Below are positions 1 to 13,904 of a DNA stretch of 64,000 nucleotides, one piece after another. Position 1 is the stretch's first letter. Every line of letters begins with the position of its first letter. The notes below the pieces were generated by a model. It worked only from the letters and a program-made list of their open reading frames with translations, did no database searches and was not told where the DNA came from. Location of the stretch: contig BTRK01000006.1 in the NCBI GenBank assembly GCA_036245805.1, positions 682,001-746,000 on the forward strand. The letters run 5' to 3'. The stretch comes from Pristionchus mayeri (Eukaryota > Nematoda > Chromadorea > Rhabditida > Neodiplogasteridae). The position numbers and the translations under genes were made by a program.

Positions 1-3000
1 CTAGACAATCTAGGGTCCTTTCTCCTCTAGACAATCTAGGGTCCTTTCTCCTCTAGACAATCTAGGATCCTTCGTCCTCTAGACAATCTAGGGCCCTTCC
101 TCCTCTAGACAATCTAGGGTCCTTTCTCCTCTAGACAATCTAGGGTCCTTTCCCATCTGGACAATCTAGGGTCCTTTCTCCTCTAGACAATCTATAGTCC
201 TTTCTCCTCTAGACAATCTAGGGTCCTTTCCCATCTGGACAATCTAGGGCCCTTTCTCCTCTAGACAATCTAGGGTCCTTTCTCCTCTAGACAATCTAGG
301 GTCCTTTCCTATCTGGACAATCTAGGGCCCTTTCTCCTCTAGACAATCTAGGGCCCTTTCTCCTCTAGACAATCTAGGGTCCTTTCTCCTCTAGACAATC
401 TAGGGTCCTTTCCCATCTGGACAATCTAGGGCCCTTTCTCCTCTAGACAATCTATAGTCCTTTCTCCTCTAGACAATCTAGGGTCCTTTCCCATCTGGAC
501 AATCTAGGGCCCTTTCTCCTCTAGACAATCTAGGGTCCTTTCTCCTCTAGACAATCTAGGGTCCTTTCCTATCTGGTCAATCTAGGGCCCTTTCTCCTCT
601 AGACAATCTAGGGCCCTTTCTCCTCTAGACAATCTAGGGTCCTTTCCCCTCTAGACAATCTAGGGCCCTTTCTCCTCTAGACAATCTAGGGTCCTTTCTC
701 CTCTAGACAATCTAGGGTCCTATCCCATCTGGACAATCTAGGGCCCTTTCTCCTCTAGACAATCTAGGGTCCTTTCTCCTCTAGACAATCTAGGGTCTTT
801 TCTCCTCTAGACAATTTAGGGCCCTTTCTCATCTGGACAATCTAGGGTCCTTTCTCCTCTAGACAATCTATAGTCCTTTCTCCTCTAGACAATCTAGGGT
901 CCTTTCCCATCTGGACAATCTAGGGCCCTTTCTCCTCTAGACAATCTAGGGTCCTTTCTCCTCTAGACAATCTAGGGTCCTTTCCCATTTGGACAATCTA
1001 GGGCCCTTTCTCCTCTAGACAATCTAGGGTCCTTTCTCCTCTAGACAATTTAGGGTCCTTTCCCATCTGGACAATCTAGGGTCCTTTCTCCTCTAGACAA
1101 TCTAGGGTCCTTTCTCCTCTAGACAATCTAGGGTCCTTTCCCATCTGGACAATCTAGGGTCCTTTCTCCTCTAGACAATCTAGGGTCCTTTCTTCTCTAG
1201 ACAATCTAGGGTCCTTTCTCCTCTAGACAATCTAGGGTCCTTTCTCCTCTAGACAATCTAGGATCCTTCGTCCTCTAGACAATCTAGGGCCCTTCCTCCT
1301 CTAGACAATCTAGGGTCCTTTCTCCTCTAGACAATCTAGGGTCCTTTCCCATCTGGACAATCTAGGGTCCTTTCTCCTCTAGACAATCTATAGTCCTTTC
1401 TCCTCTAGACAATCTAGGGTCCTTTCCCATCTGGACAATCTAGGGCCCTTTCTCCTCTAGACAATCTAGGGTCCTTTCTCCTCTAGACAATCTAGGGTCC
1501 TTTCCTATCTGGACAATCTAGGGCCCTTTCTCCTCTAGACAATCTAGGGCCCTTTCTCCTCTAGACAATCTAGGGTCCTTTGTCCTCTAGACAATCTAGG
1601 GTCCTTTCCCATCTGGACAATCTAGGGTCCTTTCTCCTCTAGACAATCTAGGGTCCTTTCTCCTCTAGACAATCTAGGGTCCTTTCCCATCTGGACAATC
1701 TAGGGTCCTTTCTCCTCGAGACAATCTATAGTCCTTTCTCCTCTAGACAATCTAGGGTCCTTTCCCATCTGGACAATCTAGGGTCCTTTCCCATCTGGAC
1801 AATCTAGGGCCCTTTCTCCTCTAGACAATCTAGGGTCCTTTCCCATCTGGACAATCTAGGGTCCTTTCTCCTCTAGACAATCTAGGGTCCTTTCTTCTCT
1901 AGACAATCTAGGGTCCTTTCTCCTCTAGACAATCTAGGGTCCTTTCTCCTCTAGACAATCTAGGGTCCTTCGTCCTCTAGACAATCTAGGGTCCTTTCTC
2001 CTCTAGACAATCTAGGGTCCTTTCTCCTCTAGACAATCTAGGGTCCTTTCTCCGCTAGACAATCTAGGGTCCTTTCTCCTTTAGACAATCTAGGGTCTTT
2101 TCTCCTCTAGACAATCTAGGGTCCTTTCTCCTCTAGACAATCTAGGGTCCTTTGTCCTCTAGACAATCTAGGGTCCTTTCTCCTCTAGACAATCTAGGGT
2201 CCTTTCTCCTCTAGACAATCTAGGGTCCTTTCTCCTCTAGACAATCTAGGGTCCTTTCTCCTCTAGACAATCTAGGGTCCTTTCCCATCTGGAAAATCTA
2301 GGGTCCTTTCTCCTCTAGACAATCTAGGGTCCTTTCTCCTCTAGACAATCTAGGGTCCTTTCTCCTCTAGACAATCTAGGGTCCTATCCCATCTGGACAA
2401 TCTAGGGCCCTTTCTCCTCTAGACAATCTAGGGTCCTTTCTCCTCTAGACAATCTAGGGTCCTATCCCATCTGGACAATCTAGGGCCCTTTCTCCTCTAG
2501 ACAATCTAGGGTCCTTTCTCCTCTAGACAATCTAGGGTCCTTTCCCATCTGGACAATCTAGGGTCCTTTCTCCTCTAGACAATCTATAGTCCTTTCTCCT
2601 CTAGACAATCTAGGGTCCTTTCCCATCTGGACAATCTAGGGCCCTTTCTCCTCTAGACAATCTAGGGTCCTTTCTCCTCTAGACAATCTAGGGTCCTTTC
2701 CCATCTGGACAATCTAGGGCCCTTTCTCCTCTAGACAATCTAGGGCCCTTTCTCCTCTAGACAATCTAGGGTCCTTTCTCCTCTAGACAATTTAGGGTCC
2801 TTTCCCATCTGGACAATCTAGGGTCCTTTCTCCTCTAGACAATCTAGGGTCCTTTCTCCTCTAGACAATCTAGGGTCCTTTCCCATCTGGACAATCTAGG
2901 GTCCTTTCCCATCTGGACAATCTAGGGCCCTTTCTCCTCTAGACAATCTAGGGCCCTTTCTCCTCTAGACAATTTAGGGTTCTTTCTCCTCTAGACAATC

Positions 3001-6000
3001 TAGGGTCCTTTCTCCGCTAGACAATCTAGGGTCCTTTCCCATCTGGACAATCTAGGGCCCTTTCTCCTCTAGACAATCTAGGGCCCTTTCTCCTCTAGAC
3101 AATCTAGGGTCCTTTCTCCTCTAGACAATTTAGGGTCCTTTCCCATCTGGACAATCTAGGGTCCTTTCTCCTCTAGACAATCTAGGGTCCTTTCTCCTCT
3201 AGACAATCTAGGGTCCTTTCCCATCTGGACAATCTAGGGTCCTTTCCCATCTGGACAATCTAGGGCCCTTTCTCCTCTAGACAATCTAGGGTCCTTTCTC
3301 CTCTAGACAATCTAGGGTCCTTTCCCATCTGGACAATCTAGGGTCCTTTCCCATCTGGACAATCTAGGGCCCTTTCTCCTCTAGACAATCTAGGGCCCTT
3401 TCTCCTCTAGACAATTTAGGGTTCTTTCTCCTCTAGACAATCTAGGGTCCTTTCTCCTCTAGACAATCTAGGGTCCTTTCCCATCTGGACAATCTAGGGC
3501 CCTTTCTCCTCTAGACAATCTAGGGCCCTTTCTCCTCTAGACAATCTAGGGCCCTTTCTCCTCTAGACAATCTAGGGTCCTTTCCCATCTGGACAATCTA
3601 GGGTCCTTTCTCCTCTAGACAATCTAGGGTCCTTTCTCCTCTAGACAATCTAGGGTCCTTTCTCCTCTAGACAATCTAGGGTCCTTTCTCCTCTAGACAA
3701 TCTAGGGTCCTTTCTCCTCTAGACAATCTAGGGTCCTTTCTCCTCTAGACAATCTAGGGTCCTTTCCCATCTGGACAATCTAGGGCCCTTTCTCCTCTAG
3801 ACAATCTAGGGCCCTTTCTCCTCTAGACAATCTAGGGTCCTTTCTCCTCTAGACAATTTAGGGTCCTTTCCCATCTGGACAATCTAGGGTCCTTTCTCCT
3901 CTAGACAATCTAGGGTCCTTTCTCCTCTAGACAATCTAGGGTCCTTTCTCCTCTAGACAATCTAGGGTCCTTTCTCCTCTAGACAATCTAGGGTCCTTTC
4001 TCCTCTAGACAATCTAGGGTCCTTTCTCCTCTAGACAATCTAGGGTCCTTTCTTCTCTAGACAATCTAGGGTCCTTTCTCCTCTAGACAATCTAGGGTCC
4101 TTCGTCCTCTAGACAATCTAGGGTCCTTTCTCCTCTAGACAATCTAGGGTCCTTTCTCCTCTAGACAATCTAGGGTCCTTTCTCCTCTAGACAATCTAGG
4201 GTCCTTTCTCCGCTAGACAATCTAGGGTCCTTTCTCCGCTAGACAATCTAGGGTCCTTTCTCCTTTAGACAATCTAGGGTCTTTTCTCCTCTAGACAATC
4301 TAGGGTCCTTTCTCCTCTAGACAATCTAGGGTCCTTTCTCCTCTAGACAATCTAGGGTCCTTTCTCCTCTAGACAATCTAGGGTCCTTTCTCCTCTAGAC
4401 AATCTAGGGTCCTTTCTCCTCTAGACAATCTAGGGTCCTTTCTCCTCTAGACAATCTAGGGTCCTTTCTCCTCTAGACAATCTAGGGTCCTATCCCATCT
4501 GGACAATCTAGGGCCCTTTCTCCTCTAGACAATCTAGGGTCCTTTCTCCTCTAGACAATCTATGGTCCTTTCTCCTCTAGACAATCTAGGGTCCTTTCTC
4601 CTCTGGACAATCTAGGGCCCTTTCTCCTCTAGACAATCTAGGGCCCTTTCTCCTCTAGACAATCTAGGGCCCTTTCTCCTCTAGACAATCTAGGGTCCTT
4701 TCCCATCTGGACAATCTAGGGCCCTTTCTCCTCTAGACAATTTAGGGTTCTTTCTCCTCTAGACAATCTAGGGTCCTTTCTCCTCTAGACAATCTAGGGT
4801 CCTTTCCCATCTGGACAATCTAGGGCCCTTTCTCCTCTAGACAATTTAGGGTTCTTTCTCCTCTAGACAATCTAGGGTCCTTTCTCCTCTAGACAATCTA
4901 GGGTCCTTTCCCATCTGGACAATCTAGGGCCCTTTCTCCTCTAGACAATCTAGGGCCCTTTCTCCTCTAGACAATCTAGGGTCCTTTCTCCTCTAGACAA
5001 TTTAGGGTCCTTTCCCATCTGGACAATCTAGGGTCCTTTCTCCTCTAGACAATCTAGGGTCCTTTCTCCTCTAGACAATCTAGGGTCCTTTCTCCTCTAG
5101 ACAATCTAGGGTCCTTTCTCCTCTAGACAATCTAGGGTCCTTTCTCCTCTAGACAATCTAGGGTCCTTTCTCCTCTAGACAATCTAGGGTCCTTTCTCCT
5201 CTAGACAATCTAGGGTCCTATCCCATCTGGACAATCTAGGGCCCTTTCTCCTCTAGACAATCTAGGGTCCTTTCTCCTCTAGACAATCTAGGGTCCTTTC
5301 TCCTCTAGACAATCTAGGGTCCTTTCTCCTCTGGACAATCTAGGGCCCTTTCTCCTCTAGACAATCTAGGGCCCTTTCTCCTCTAGACAATCTAGGGCCC
5401 TTTCTCCTCTAGACAATCTAGGGTCCTTTCCCATCTGGACAATCTAGGGCCCTTTCTCCTCTAGACAATTTAGGGTTCTTTCTCCTCTAGACAATCTAGG
5501 GTCCTTTCTCCTCTAGACAATCTAGGGTCCTTTCCCATCTGGACAATCTAGGGCCCTTTCTCCTCTAGACAATCTAGGGCCCTTTCTCCTCTAGACAATC
5601 TAGGGTCCTTTCTCCTCTAGACAATCTAGGGTCCTATCCCATCTGGACAATCTAGGGCCCTTTCTCCTCTAGACAATCTAGGGTCCTTTCTCCTCTAGAC
5701 AATCTAGGGTCCTTTCTCCTCTAGACAATCTAGGGTCCTTTCTCCTCTGGACAATCTAGGGCCCTTTCTCCTCTAGACAATCTAGGGCCCTTTCTCCTCT
5801 AGACAATCTAGGGCCCTTTCTCCTCTAGACAATCTAGGGTCCTTTCCCATCTGGACAATCTAGGGCCCTTTCTCCTCTAGACAATTTAGGGTTCTTTCTC
5901 CTCTAGACAATCTAGGGTCCTTTCCCATCTGGACAATCTAGGGCCCTTTCTCCTCTAGACAATCTAGGGCCCTTTCTCCTCTAGACAATCTAGGGTCCTT

Positions 6001-9000
6001 TCTCCTCTAGACAATTTAGGGTCCTTTCCCATCTGGACAATCTAGGGTCCTTTCCCATCTGGACAATCTAGGGTCCTTTCTCCTCTAGACAATCTAGGGT
6101 CCTTTCTCCTCTAGACAATCTAGGGTCCTTTCTCCTCTAGACAATCTAGGGTCCTTTCTCCTCTAGACAATCTAGGGTCCTTTCCCATCTGGACAATCTA
6201 GGGCTCTTTCTCCTCTAGACAATCTAGGGCCCTTTCTCCTCTAGACAATCTAGGGTCCTTTCTCCTCTAGACAATTTAGGGTCCTTTCCCATCTGGACAA
6301 TCTAGGGTCCTTTCTCCTCTAGACAATCTAGGGTCCTTTCTCCTCTAGACAATCTAGGGTCCTTTCTCCTCTAGACAATCTAGGGTCCTTTCTCCTCTAG
6401 ACAATCTAGGGTCCTTTCTCCTCTAGACAATCTAGGGTCCTTTCTCCTCTAGACAATCTAGGGTCCTTTCTCCTCTAGACAATCTAGGGTCCTTTCTCCT
6501 CTAGACAATCTAGGGTCCTATCCCATCTGGACAATCTAGGGCCCTTTCTCCTCTAGACAATCTAGGGTCCTTTCTCCTCTAGACAATCTAGGGTCCTTTC
6601 TCCTCTAGACAATCTAGGGTCCTTTCTCCTCTGGACAATCTAGGGCCCTTTCTCCTCTAGACAATCTAGGGCCCTTTCTCCTCTAGACAATCTAGGGCCC
6701 TTTCTCCTCTAGACAATCTAGGGTCCTTTCCCATCTGGACAATCTAGGGCCCTTTCTCCTCTAGACAATTTAGGGTTCTTTCTCCTCTAGACAATCTAGG
6801 GTCCTTTCTCCTCTAGACAATCTAGGGTCCTTTCCCATCTGGACAATCTAGGGCCCTTTCTCCTCTAGACAATCTAGGGCCCTTTCTCCTCTAGACAATC
6901 TAGGGTCCTTTCTCCTCTGGACAATCTAGGGTCCTTTCCCATCTGGACAATCTAGGGTCCTTTCTCCTCTAGACAATCTAGGGTCCTTTCCCATCTGGAC
7001 AATCTAGGGCCCTTTCTCCTCTAGACAATCTAGGGCCCTTTCTCCTCTAGACAATCTAGGGTCCTTTCTCCTCTAGACAATTTAGGGTCCTTTCCCATCT
7101 GGACAATCTAGGGTCCTTTCTCCTCTAGACAATCTAGGGTCCTTTCTCCTCTAGACAATCTAGGGTCCTTTCCCATCTGGACAATCTAGGGTCCTTTCCC
7201 ATCTGGACAATCTAGGGCCCTTTCTCCTCTAGACAATCTAGGGTCCTTTCTCCTCTAGACAATTTAGGGCCCTTTCTCATCTAGACAATCTAGGGTCCTT
7301 TCTCCTCTAGACAATCTAGAGTCCTTTCTCCTCTAGACAATCTAGGGTCCTTTCCCATCTGGACAATCTAGGGCCCTTTCTCCTCTAGACAATCTAGGGC
7401 CCTTTCTCCTCTAGACAATCTAGGGTCCTTTCTCCTCTAGACAATCTAGGGTCCTGTCTCCTCTAGACAATCTAGGGTCCTTTCCCATCTGGACAATCTA
7501 GGGTCCTTTCTCCTCTAGACAATCTAGGGTCCTTTCTTCTCTAGACAATCTAGGGTCCTTTCCCATCTGGACAATCTAGGGTCCTTTCCCATCTGGACAA
7601 TCTAGGGTCCTTTCTCCTCTAGACAATCTAGGGTCCTTTCTCCTCTAGACAATCTAGGGTCCTTTCTCCTCTAGACAATCTAGGGTCCTTTCTCCTCTAG
7701 ACAATCTAGGGTCCTTTCCCATCTGGACAATCTAGGGCTCTTTCTCCTCTAGACAATCTAGGGCCCTTTCTCCTCTAGACAATCTAGGGTCCTTTCTCCT
7801 CTAGACAATTTAGGGTCCTTTCCCATCTGGACAATCTAGGGTCCTTTCTCCTCTAGACAATCTAGGGTCCTTTCTCCTCTAGACAATCTAGGGTCCTTTC
7901 TCCTCTAGACAATCTAGGGTCCTTTCTCCTCTAGACAATCTAGGGTCCTTTCTCCTCTAGACAATCTAGGGTCCTTTCTCCTCTAGACAATCTAGGGTCC
8001 TTTCTCCTCTAGACAATCTAGGGTCCTTTCTCCTCTAGACAATCTAGGGTCCTATCCCATCTGGACAATCTAGGGCCCTTTCTCCTCTAGACAATCTAGG
8101 GTCCTTTCTCCTCTAGACAATCTAGGGTCCTTTCTCCTCTAGACAATCTAGGGTCCTTTCTCCTCTGGACAATCTAGGGCCCTTTCTCCTCTAGACAATC
8201 TAGGGCCCTTTCTCCTCTAGACAATCTAGGGCCCTTTCTCCTCTAGACAATCTAGGGTCCTTTCCCATCTGGACAATCTAGGGCCCTTTCTCCTCTAGAC
8301 AATTTAGGGTTCTTTCTCCTCTAGACAATCTAGGGTCCTTTCTCCTCTAGACAATCTAGGGTCCTTTCCCATCTGGACAATCTAGGGCCCTTTCTCCTCT
8401 AGACAATCTAGGGCACTTTCTCCTCTAGACAATCTAGGGTCCTTTCTCCTCTGGACAATCTAGGGTCCTTTCCCATCTGGACAATCTAGGGTCCTTTCTC
8501 CTCTAGACAATCTAGGGTCCTTTCCCATCTGGACAATCTAGGGCCCTTTCTCCTCTAGACAATCTAGGGCCCTTTCTCCTCTAGACAATCTAGGGTCCTT
8601 TCTCCTCTAGACAATTTAGGGTCCTTTCCCATCTGGACAATCTAGGGTCCTTTCTCCTCTAGACAATCTAGGGTCCTTTCTCCTCTAGACAATCTAGGGT
8701 CCTTTCCCATCTGGACAATCTAGGGTCCTTTCCCATCTGGACAATCTAGGGCCCTTTCTCCTCTAGACAATCTAGGGTCCTTTCTCCTCTAGACAATTTA
8801 GGGCCCTTTCTCATCTAGACAATCTAGGGTCCTTTCTCCTCTAGACAATCTAGAGTCCTTTCTCCTCTAGACAATCTAGGGTCCTTTCCCATCTGGACAA
8901 TCTAGGGCCCTTTCTCCTCTAGACAATCTAGGGCCCTTTCTCCTCTAGACAATCTAGGGTCCTTTCTCCTCTAGACAATCTAGGGTCCTGTCTCCTCTAG

Positions 9001-10940
9001 ACAATCTAGGGTCCTTTCCCATCTGGACAATCTAGGGTCCTTTCTCCTCTAGACAATCTAGGGTCCTTTCTTCTCTAGACAATCTAGGGTCCTTTCTCCT
9101 CTAGACAATCTAGGGTCCTTCGTCCTCTAGACAATCTAGGGTCCTTTCTCCTCTAGACAATCTAGGGTCCTTTCTCCTCTAGACAATCTAGGGTCCTTTC
9201 TCCTCTAGACAATCTAGGGTCCTTTCTCCGCTAGACAATCTAGGGTCCTTTCTCCGCTAGACAATCTAGGGTCCTTTCTCCTTTAGACAATCTAGGGTCT
9301 TTTCTCCTCTAGACAATCTAGGGTCCTTTCTCCTCTAGACAATCTAGGGTCCTTTCTCCTCTAGACAATCTAGGGTCCTTTCTCCTCTAGACAATCTAGG
9401 GTCCTTTCTCGTCTAGACAATCTAGGGTCCTTTCTCCTCTAGACAATCTAGGGTCCTTTCTCCTCTAGACAATCTAGGGTCCTTTCTCCTCTAGACAATC
9501 TAGGGTCCTTTCTCCTCTAGACAATCTAGGGTCCTATCCCATCTGGACAATCTAGGGCCCTTTCTCCTCTAGACAATCTAGGGCCCTTTCTCCTCTAGAC
9601 AATCTAGGGTCCTTTCTCCTCTAGACAATCTAGGGTCCTTTCTCCTCTAGACAATCTAGGGTCCTTTCTCCTCTAGACAATCTAGGGTCCTTTCTCCTCT
9701 GGACAATCTAGGGCCCTTTCTCCTCTAGACAATCTAGGGCCCTTTCTCCTCTAGACAATCTAGGGTCCTTTCTCCTCTAGACAATCTAGGGTCCTTTCTC
9801 CTCTAGACAATTTAGGGTCCTTTCTCCTCTAGACAATCTAGGGTCCTTTCTCCTCTAGACAATCTAGGGTCCTTTCTCGTCTAGACAATCTAGGGTCCTT
9901 TCTCCTCTAGACAATCTAGGGTCCTTTCTCCTCTAGACAATCTAGGGTCCTTTCTCCTCTAGACAATCTAGGGTCCTTTCTCCTCTAGACAATCTAGGGT
10001 CCTATCCCATCTGGACAATCTAGGGCCCTTTCTCCTCTAGACAATCTAGGGCCCTTTCTCCTCTAGACAATCTAGGGTCCTTTCTCCTCTAGACAATCTA
10101 GGGTCCTTTCTCCTCTAGACAATCTAGGGTCCTTTCTCCTCTAGACAATCTAGGGTCCTTTCTCCTCTGGACAATCTAGGGCCCTTTCTCCTCTAGACAA
10201 TCTAGGGCCCTTTCTCCTCTAGACAATCTAGGGTCCTTTCTCCTCTAGACAATCTAGGGTCCTTTCTCCTCTAGACAATTTAGGGTCCTTTCTCCTCTAG
10301 ACAATCTAGGGTCCTTTCTCCTCTAGACAATCTAGGGTCCTTTCCCATCTGGACAATCTAGGGCCCTTTCTCCTCTAGACAATCTAGGGTCCTTTCTCCT
10401 CTAGACAATTTAGGGCCCTTTCTCATCTGGACAATCTAGGGTCCTTTCTCCTCTAGACAATCTATAGTCCTTTCTCCTCTAGACAATCTAGGGTCCTTTC
10501 CCATCTGGACAATCTAGGGCCCTTTCTCCTCTAGACAATCTAGGGCCCTTTCTCCTCTAGACAATTTAGGGTTCTTTCTCCTCTAGACAATCTAGGGTCC
10601 TTTCTCCTCTAGACAATCTAGGGTCCTTTCCCATCTGGACAATCTAGGGTCCTTTCCCATCTGGACAATCTAGGGCCCTTTCTCCTCTAGACAATCTAGG
10701 GTCCTTTCTCCTCTAGACAATTTAGGGCCCTTTCTCCTCTAGACAATCTAGGGTCCTTTCTCCTCTAGACAATCTAGGGTCCTTTCTCCTCTAGACAATC
10801 TAGGGTCCTTTCTCCTCTAGACAATCTAGGGTCCTTTCTCCTCTAGACAATCTAGGGTCCTTTCTCCTCTAGACAATCTAGGGTCCTTTCTCCTCTAGAC
10901 AATCTAGGGTCCTTTCTCCTCTAGACAATCTAGGGTCCTA

Positions 10941-13904
10941 TCCCATCTGGACAATCTAGGGCCCTTTCTCCTCTAGACAATCTAGGGTCCTTTCTCCTCT
11001 AGACAATCTAGGGTCCTTTCTCCTCTAGACAATCTAGGGTCCTTTCTCCTCTAGACAATCTAGGGTCCTTTCTCCTCTGGACAATCTAGGGCCCTTTCTC
11101 CTCTAGACAATCTAGGGCCCTTTCTCCTCTAGACAATCTAGGGTCCTTTCTCCTCTAGACAATCTAGGGTCCTTTCTCCTCTAGACAATTTAGGGTCCTT
11201 TCTCCTCTAGACAATCTAGGGTCCTTTCTCCTCTAGACAATCTAGGGTCCTTTCTCCTCTAGACAATCTAGGGTCCTTTCCCATCTGGACAATCTAGGGT
11301 CCTTTCTCCTCTAGACAATCTAGGGTCCTTTCTCCTCTAGACAATCTAGGGTCCTTTCCCATCTGGACAATCTAGGGCCCTTTCTCCTCTAGACAATCTA
11401 GGGTCCTTTCTCCTCTAGACAATTTAGGGCCCTTTCTCATCTGGACAATCTAGGGTCCTTTCTCCTCTAGACAATCTATAGTCCTTTCTCCTCTAGACAA
11501 TCTAGGGTCCTTTCCCATCTGGACAATCTAGGGCCCTTTCTCCTCTAGACAATCTAGGGCCCTTTCTCCTCTAGACAATTTAGGGTTCTTTCTCCTCTAG
11601 ACAATCTAGGGTCCTTTCTCCTCTAGACAATCTAGGGTCCTTTCCCATCTGGACAATCTAGGGTCCTTTCCCATCTGGACAATCTAGGGCCCTTTCTCCT
11701 CTAGACAATCTAGGGTCCTTTCTCCTCTAGACAATTTAGGGCCCTTTCTCCTCTAGACAATCTAGGGTCCTTTCCCATCTGGACAATCTAGGGTCCTTTC
11801 TCCTCTAGACAATCTAGGGTCCTTTCTCCTCTAGACAATCTAGGGTCCTTTCTCCTCTAGACAATCTAGGGTCCTTTCTCCTCTAGACAATCTAGGGTCC
11901 TTTCTCCTCTAGACAATCTAGGGTCCTATCCCATCTGGACAATCTAGGGCCCTTTCTCCTCTAGACAATCTAGGGTCCTTTCTCCTCTAGACAATCTAGG
12001 GTCCTTTCTCCTCTAGACAATCTAGGGTCCTTTCTCCTCTAGACAATCTAGGGTCCTTTCTCCTCTGGACAATCTAGGGCCCTTTCTCCTCTAGACAATC
12101 TAGGGCCCTTTCTCCTCTAGACAATCTAGGGTCCTTTCTCCTCTAGACAATCTAGGGTCCTTTCTCCTCTAGACAATTTAGGGTCCTTTCTCCTCTAGAC
12201 AATCTAGGGTCCTTTCTCCTCTAGACAATCTAGGGTCCTTTCTCCTCTAGACAATCTAGGGTCCTTTCCCATCTGGACAATCTAGGGTCCTTTCTCCTCT
12301 AGACAATCTAGGGTCCTTTCTCCTCTAGACAATCTAGGGTCCTTTCCCATCTGGACAATCTAGGGCCCTTTCTCCTCTAGACAATCTAGGGTCCTTTCTC
12401 CTCTAGACAATTTAGGGCCCTTTCTCATCTGGACAATCTAGGGTCCTTTCTCCTCTAGACAATCTATAGTCCTTTCTCCTCTAGACAATCTAGGGTCCTT
12501 TCCCATCTGGACAATCTAGGGCCCTTTCTCCTCTAGACAATCTAGGGCCCTTTCTCCTCTAGACAATTTAGGGTTCTTTCTCCTCTAGACAATCTAGGGT
12601 CCTTTCTCCTCTAGACAATCTAGGGTCCTTTCCCATCTGGACAATCTAGGGTCCTTTCCCATCTGGACAATCTAGGGCCCTTTCTCCTCTAGACAATCTA
12701 GGGTCCTTTCTCCTCTAGACAATTTAGGGCCCTTTCTCCTCTAGACAATCTAGGGTCCTTTCTCCTCTAGACAATCTAGGGTCCTTTCTCCTCTAGACAA
12801 TCTAGGGTCCTTTCTCCTCTAGACAATCTAGGGTCCTTTCTCCTCTAGACAATCTAGGGTCCTTTCTCCTCTAGACAATCTAGGGTCCTTTCTCCTCTAG
12901 ACAATCTAGGGTCCTATCCCATCTGGGCAATCTAGGGCCCTTTCTCCTCTAGACAATCTAGGGTCCTTTCTCCTCTAGACAATCTAGGGTCCTTTCTCCT
13001 CTAGACAATCTAGGGTCCTTTCTCCTCTAGACAATCTAGGGTCCTTTCTCCTCTGGACAATCTAGGGCCCTTTCTCCTCTAGACAATCTAGGGCCCTTTC
13101 TCCTCTAGACAATCTAGGGTCCTTTCTCCTCTAGACAATCTAGGGTCCTTTCTCCTCTAGACAATTTAGGGTCCTTTCTCCTCTAGACAATCTAGGGTCC
13201 TTTCTCCTCTTGACAATCTAGGGTCCTTTCTCCTCTAGACAATCTAGGGTCCTTTCCCATCTGGACAATCTAGGGTCCTTTCTCCTCTAGACAATCTAGG
13301 GTCCTTTCTCCTCTAGACAATCTAGGGTCCTTTCCCATCTGGACAATCTAGGGCCCTTTCTCCTCTAGACAATCTAGGGTCCTTTCTCCTCTAGACAATT
13401 TAGGGCCCTTTCTCATCTGGACAATCTAGGGTCCTTTCTCCTCTAGACAATCTATAGTCCTTTCTCCTCTAGACAATCTAGGGTCCTTTCTCCTCTAGAC
13501 AATTTAGGGTCCTTTCTCCTCTAGACAATCTAGGGTCCTTTCTCCTCTAGACAATCTAGGGTCCTTTCTCCTCTAGACAATCTAGGGTCCTTTCCCATCT
13601 GGACAATCTAGGGTCCTTTCTCCTCTAGACAATCTAGGGTCCTTTCTCCTCTAGACAATCTAGGGTCCTTTCCCATCTGGACAATCTAGGGCCCTTTCTC
13701 CTCTAGACAATCTAGGGCCCTTTCTCCTCTAGACAATTTAGGGTTCTTTCTCCTCGAGACAATCTAGGGTCCTTTCTCCTCTAGACAATCTAGGGTCCTT
13801 TCCCATCTGGACAATCTAGGGTCCTTTCCCATCTGGACAATCTAGGGCCCTTTCTCCTCTAGACAATCTAGGGTCCTTTCTCATCTGGACAATCTAGGGT
13901 CCTT
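10941..13904. repeat. 988-bp higher-order repeat within the satellite
   Basis: A rare variant (TCCTATCCCATCTGG) recurs with its TCCC at 10941, 11929 and 12917. Each step is 988 bp, exactly 38 monomers. The order of neighbouring variants after each marker is the same for many monomers, so these are successive copies of a 38-mer higher-order unit. The end of the third copy is approximate. The same marker also occurs at 5221, 6521 (1300 bp apart, 50 monomers), 8055, 9537, 10005, 14607 and 16115, always a whole number of monomers apart. Confidence 0.8.
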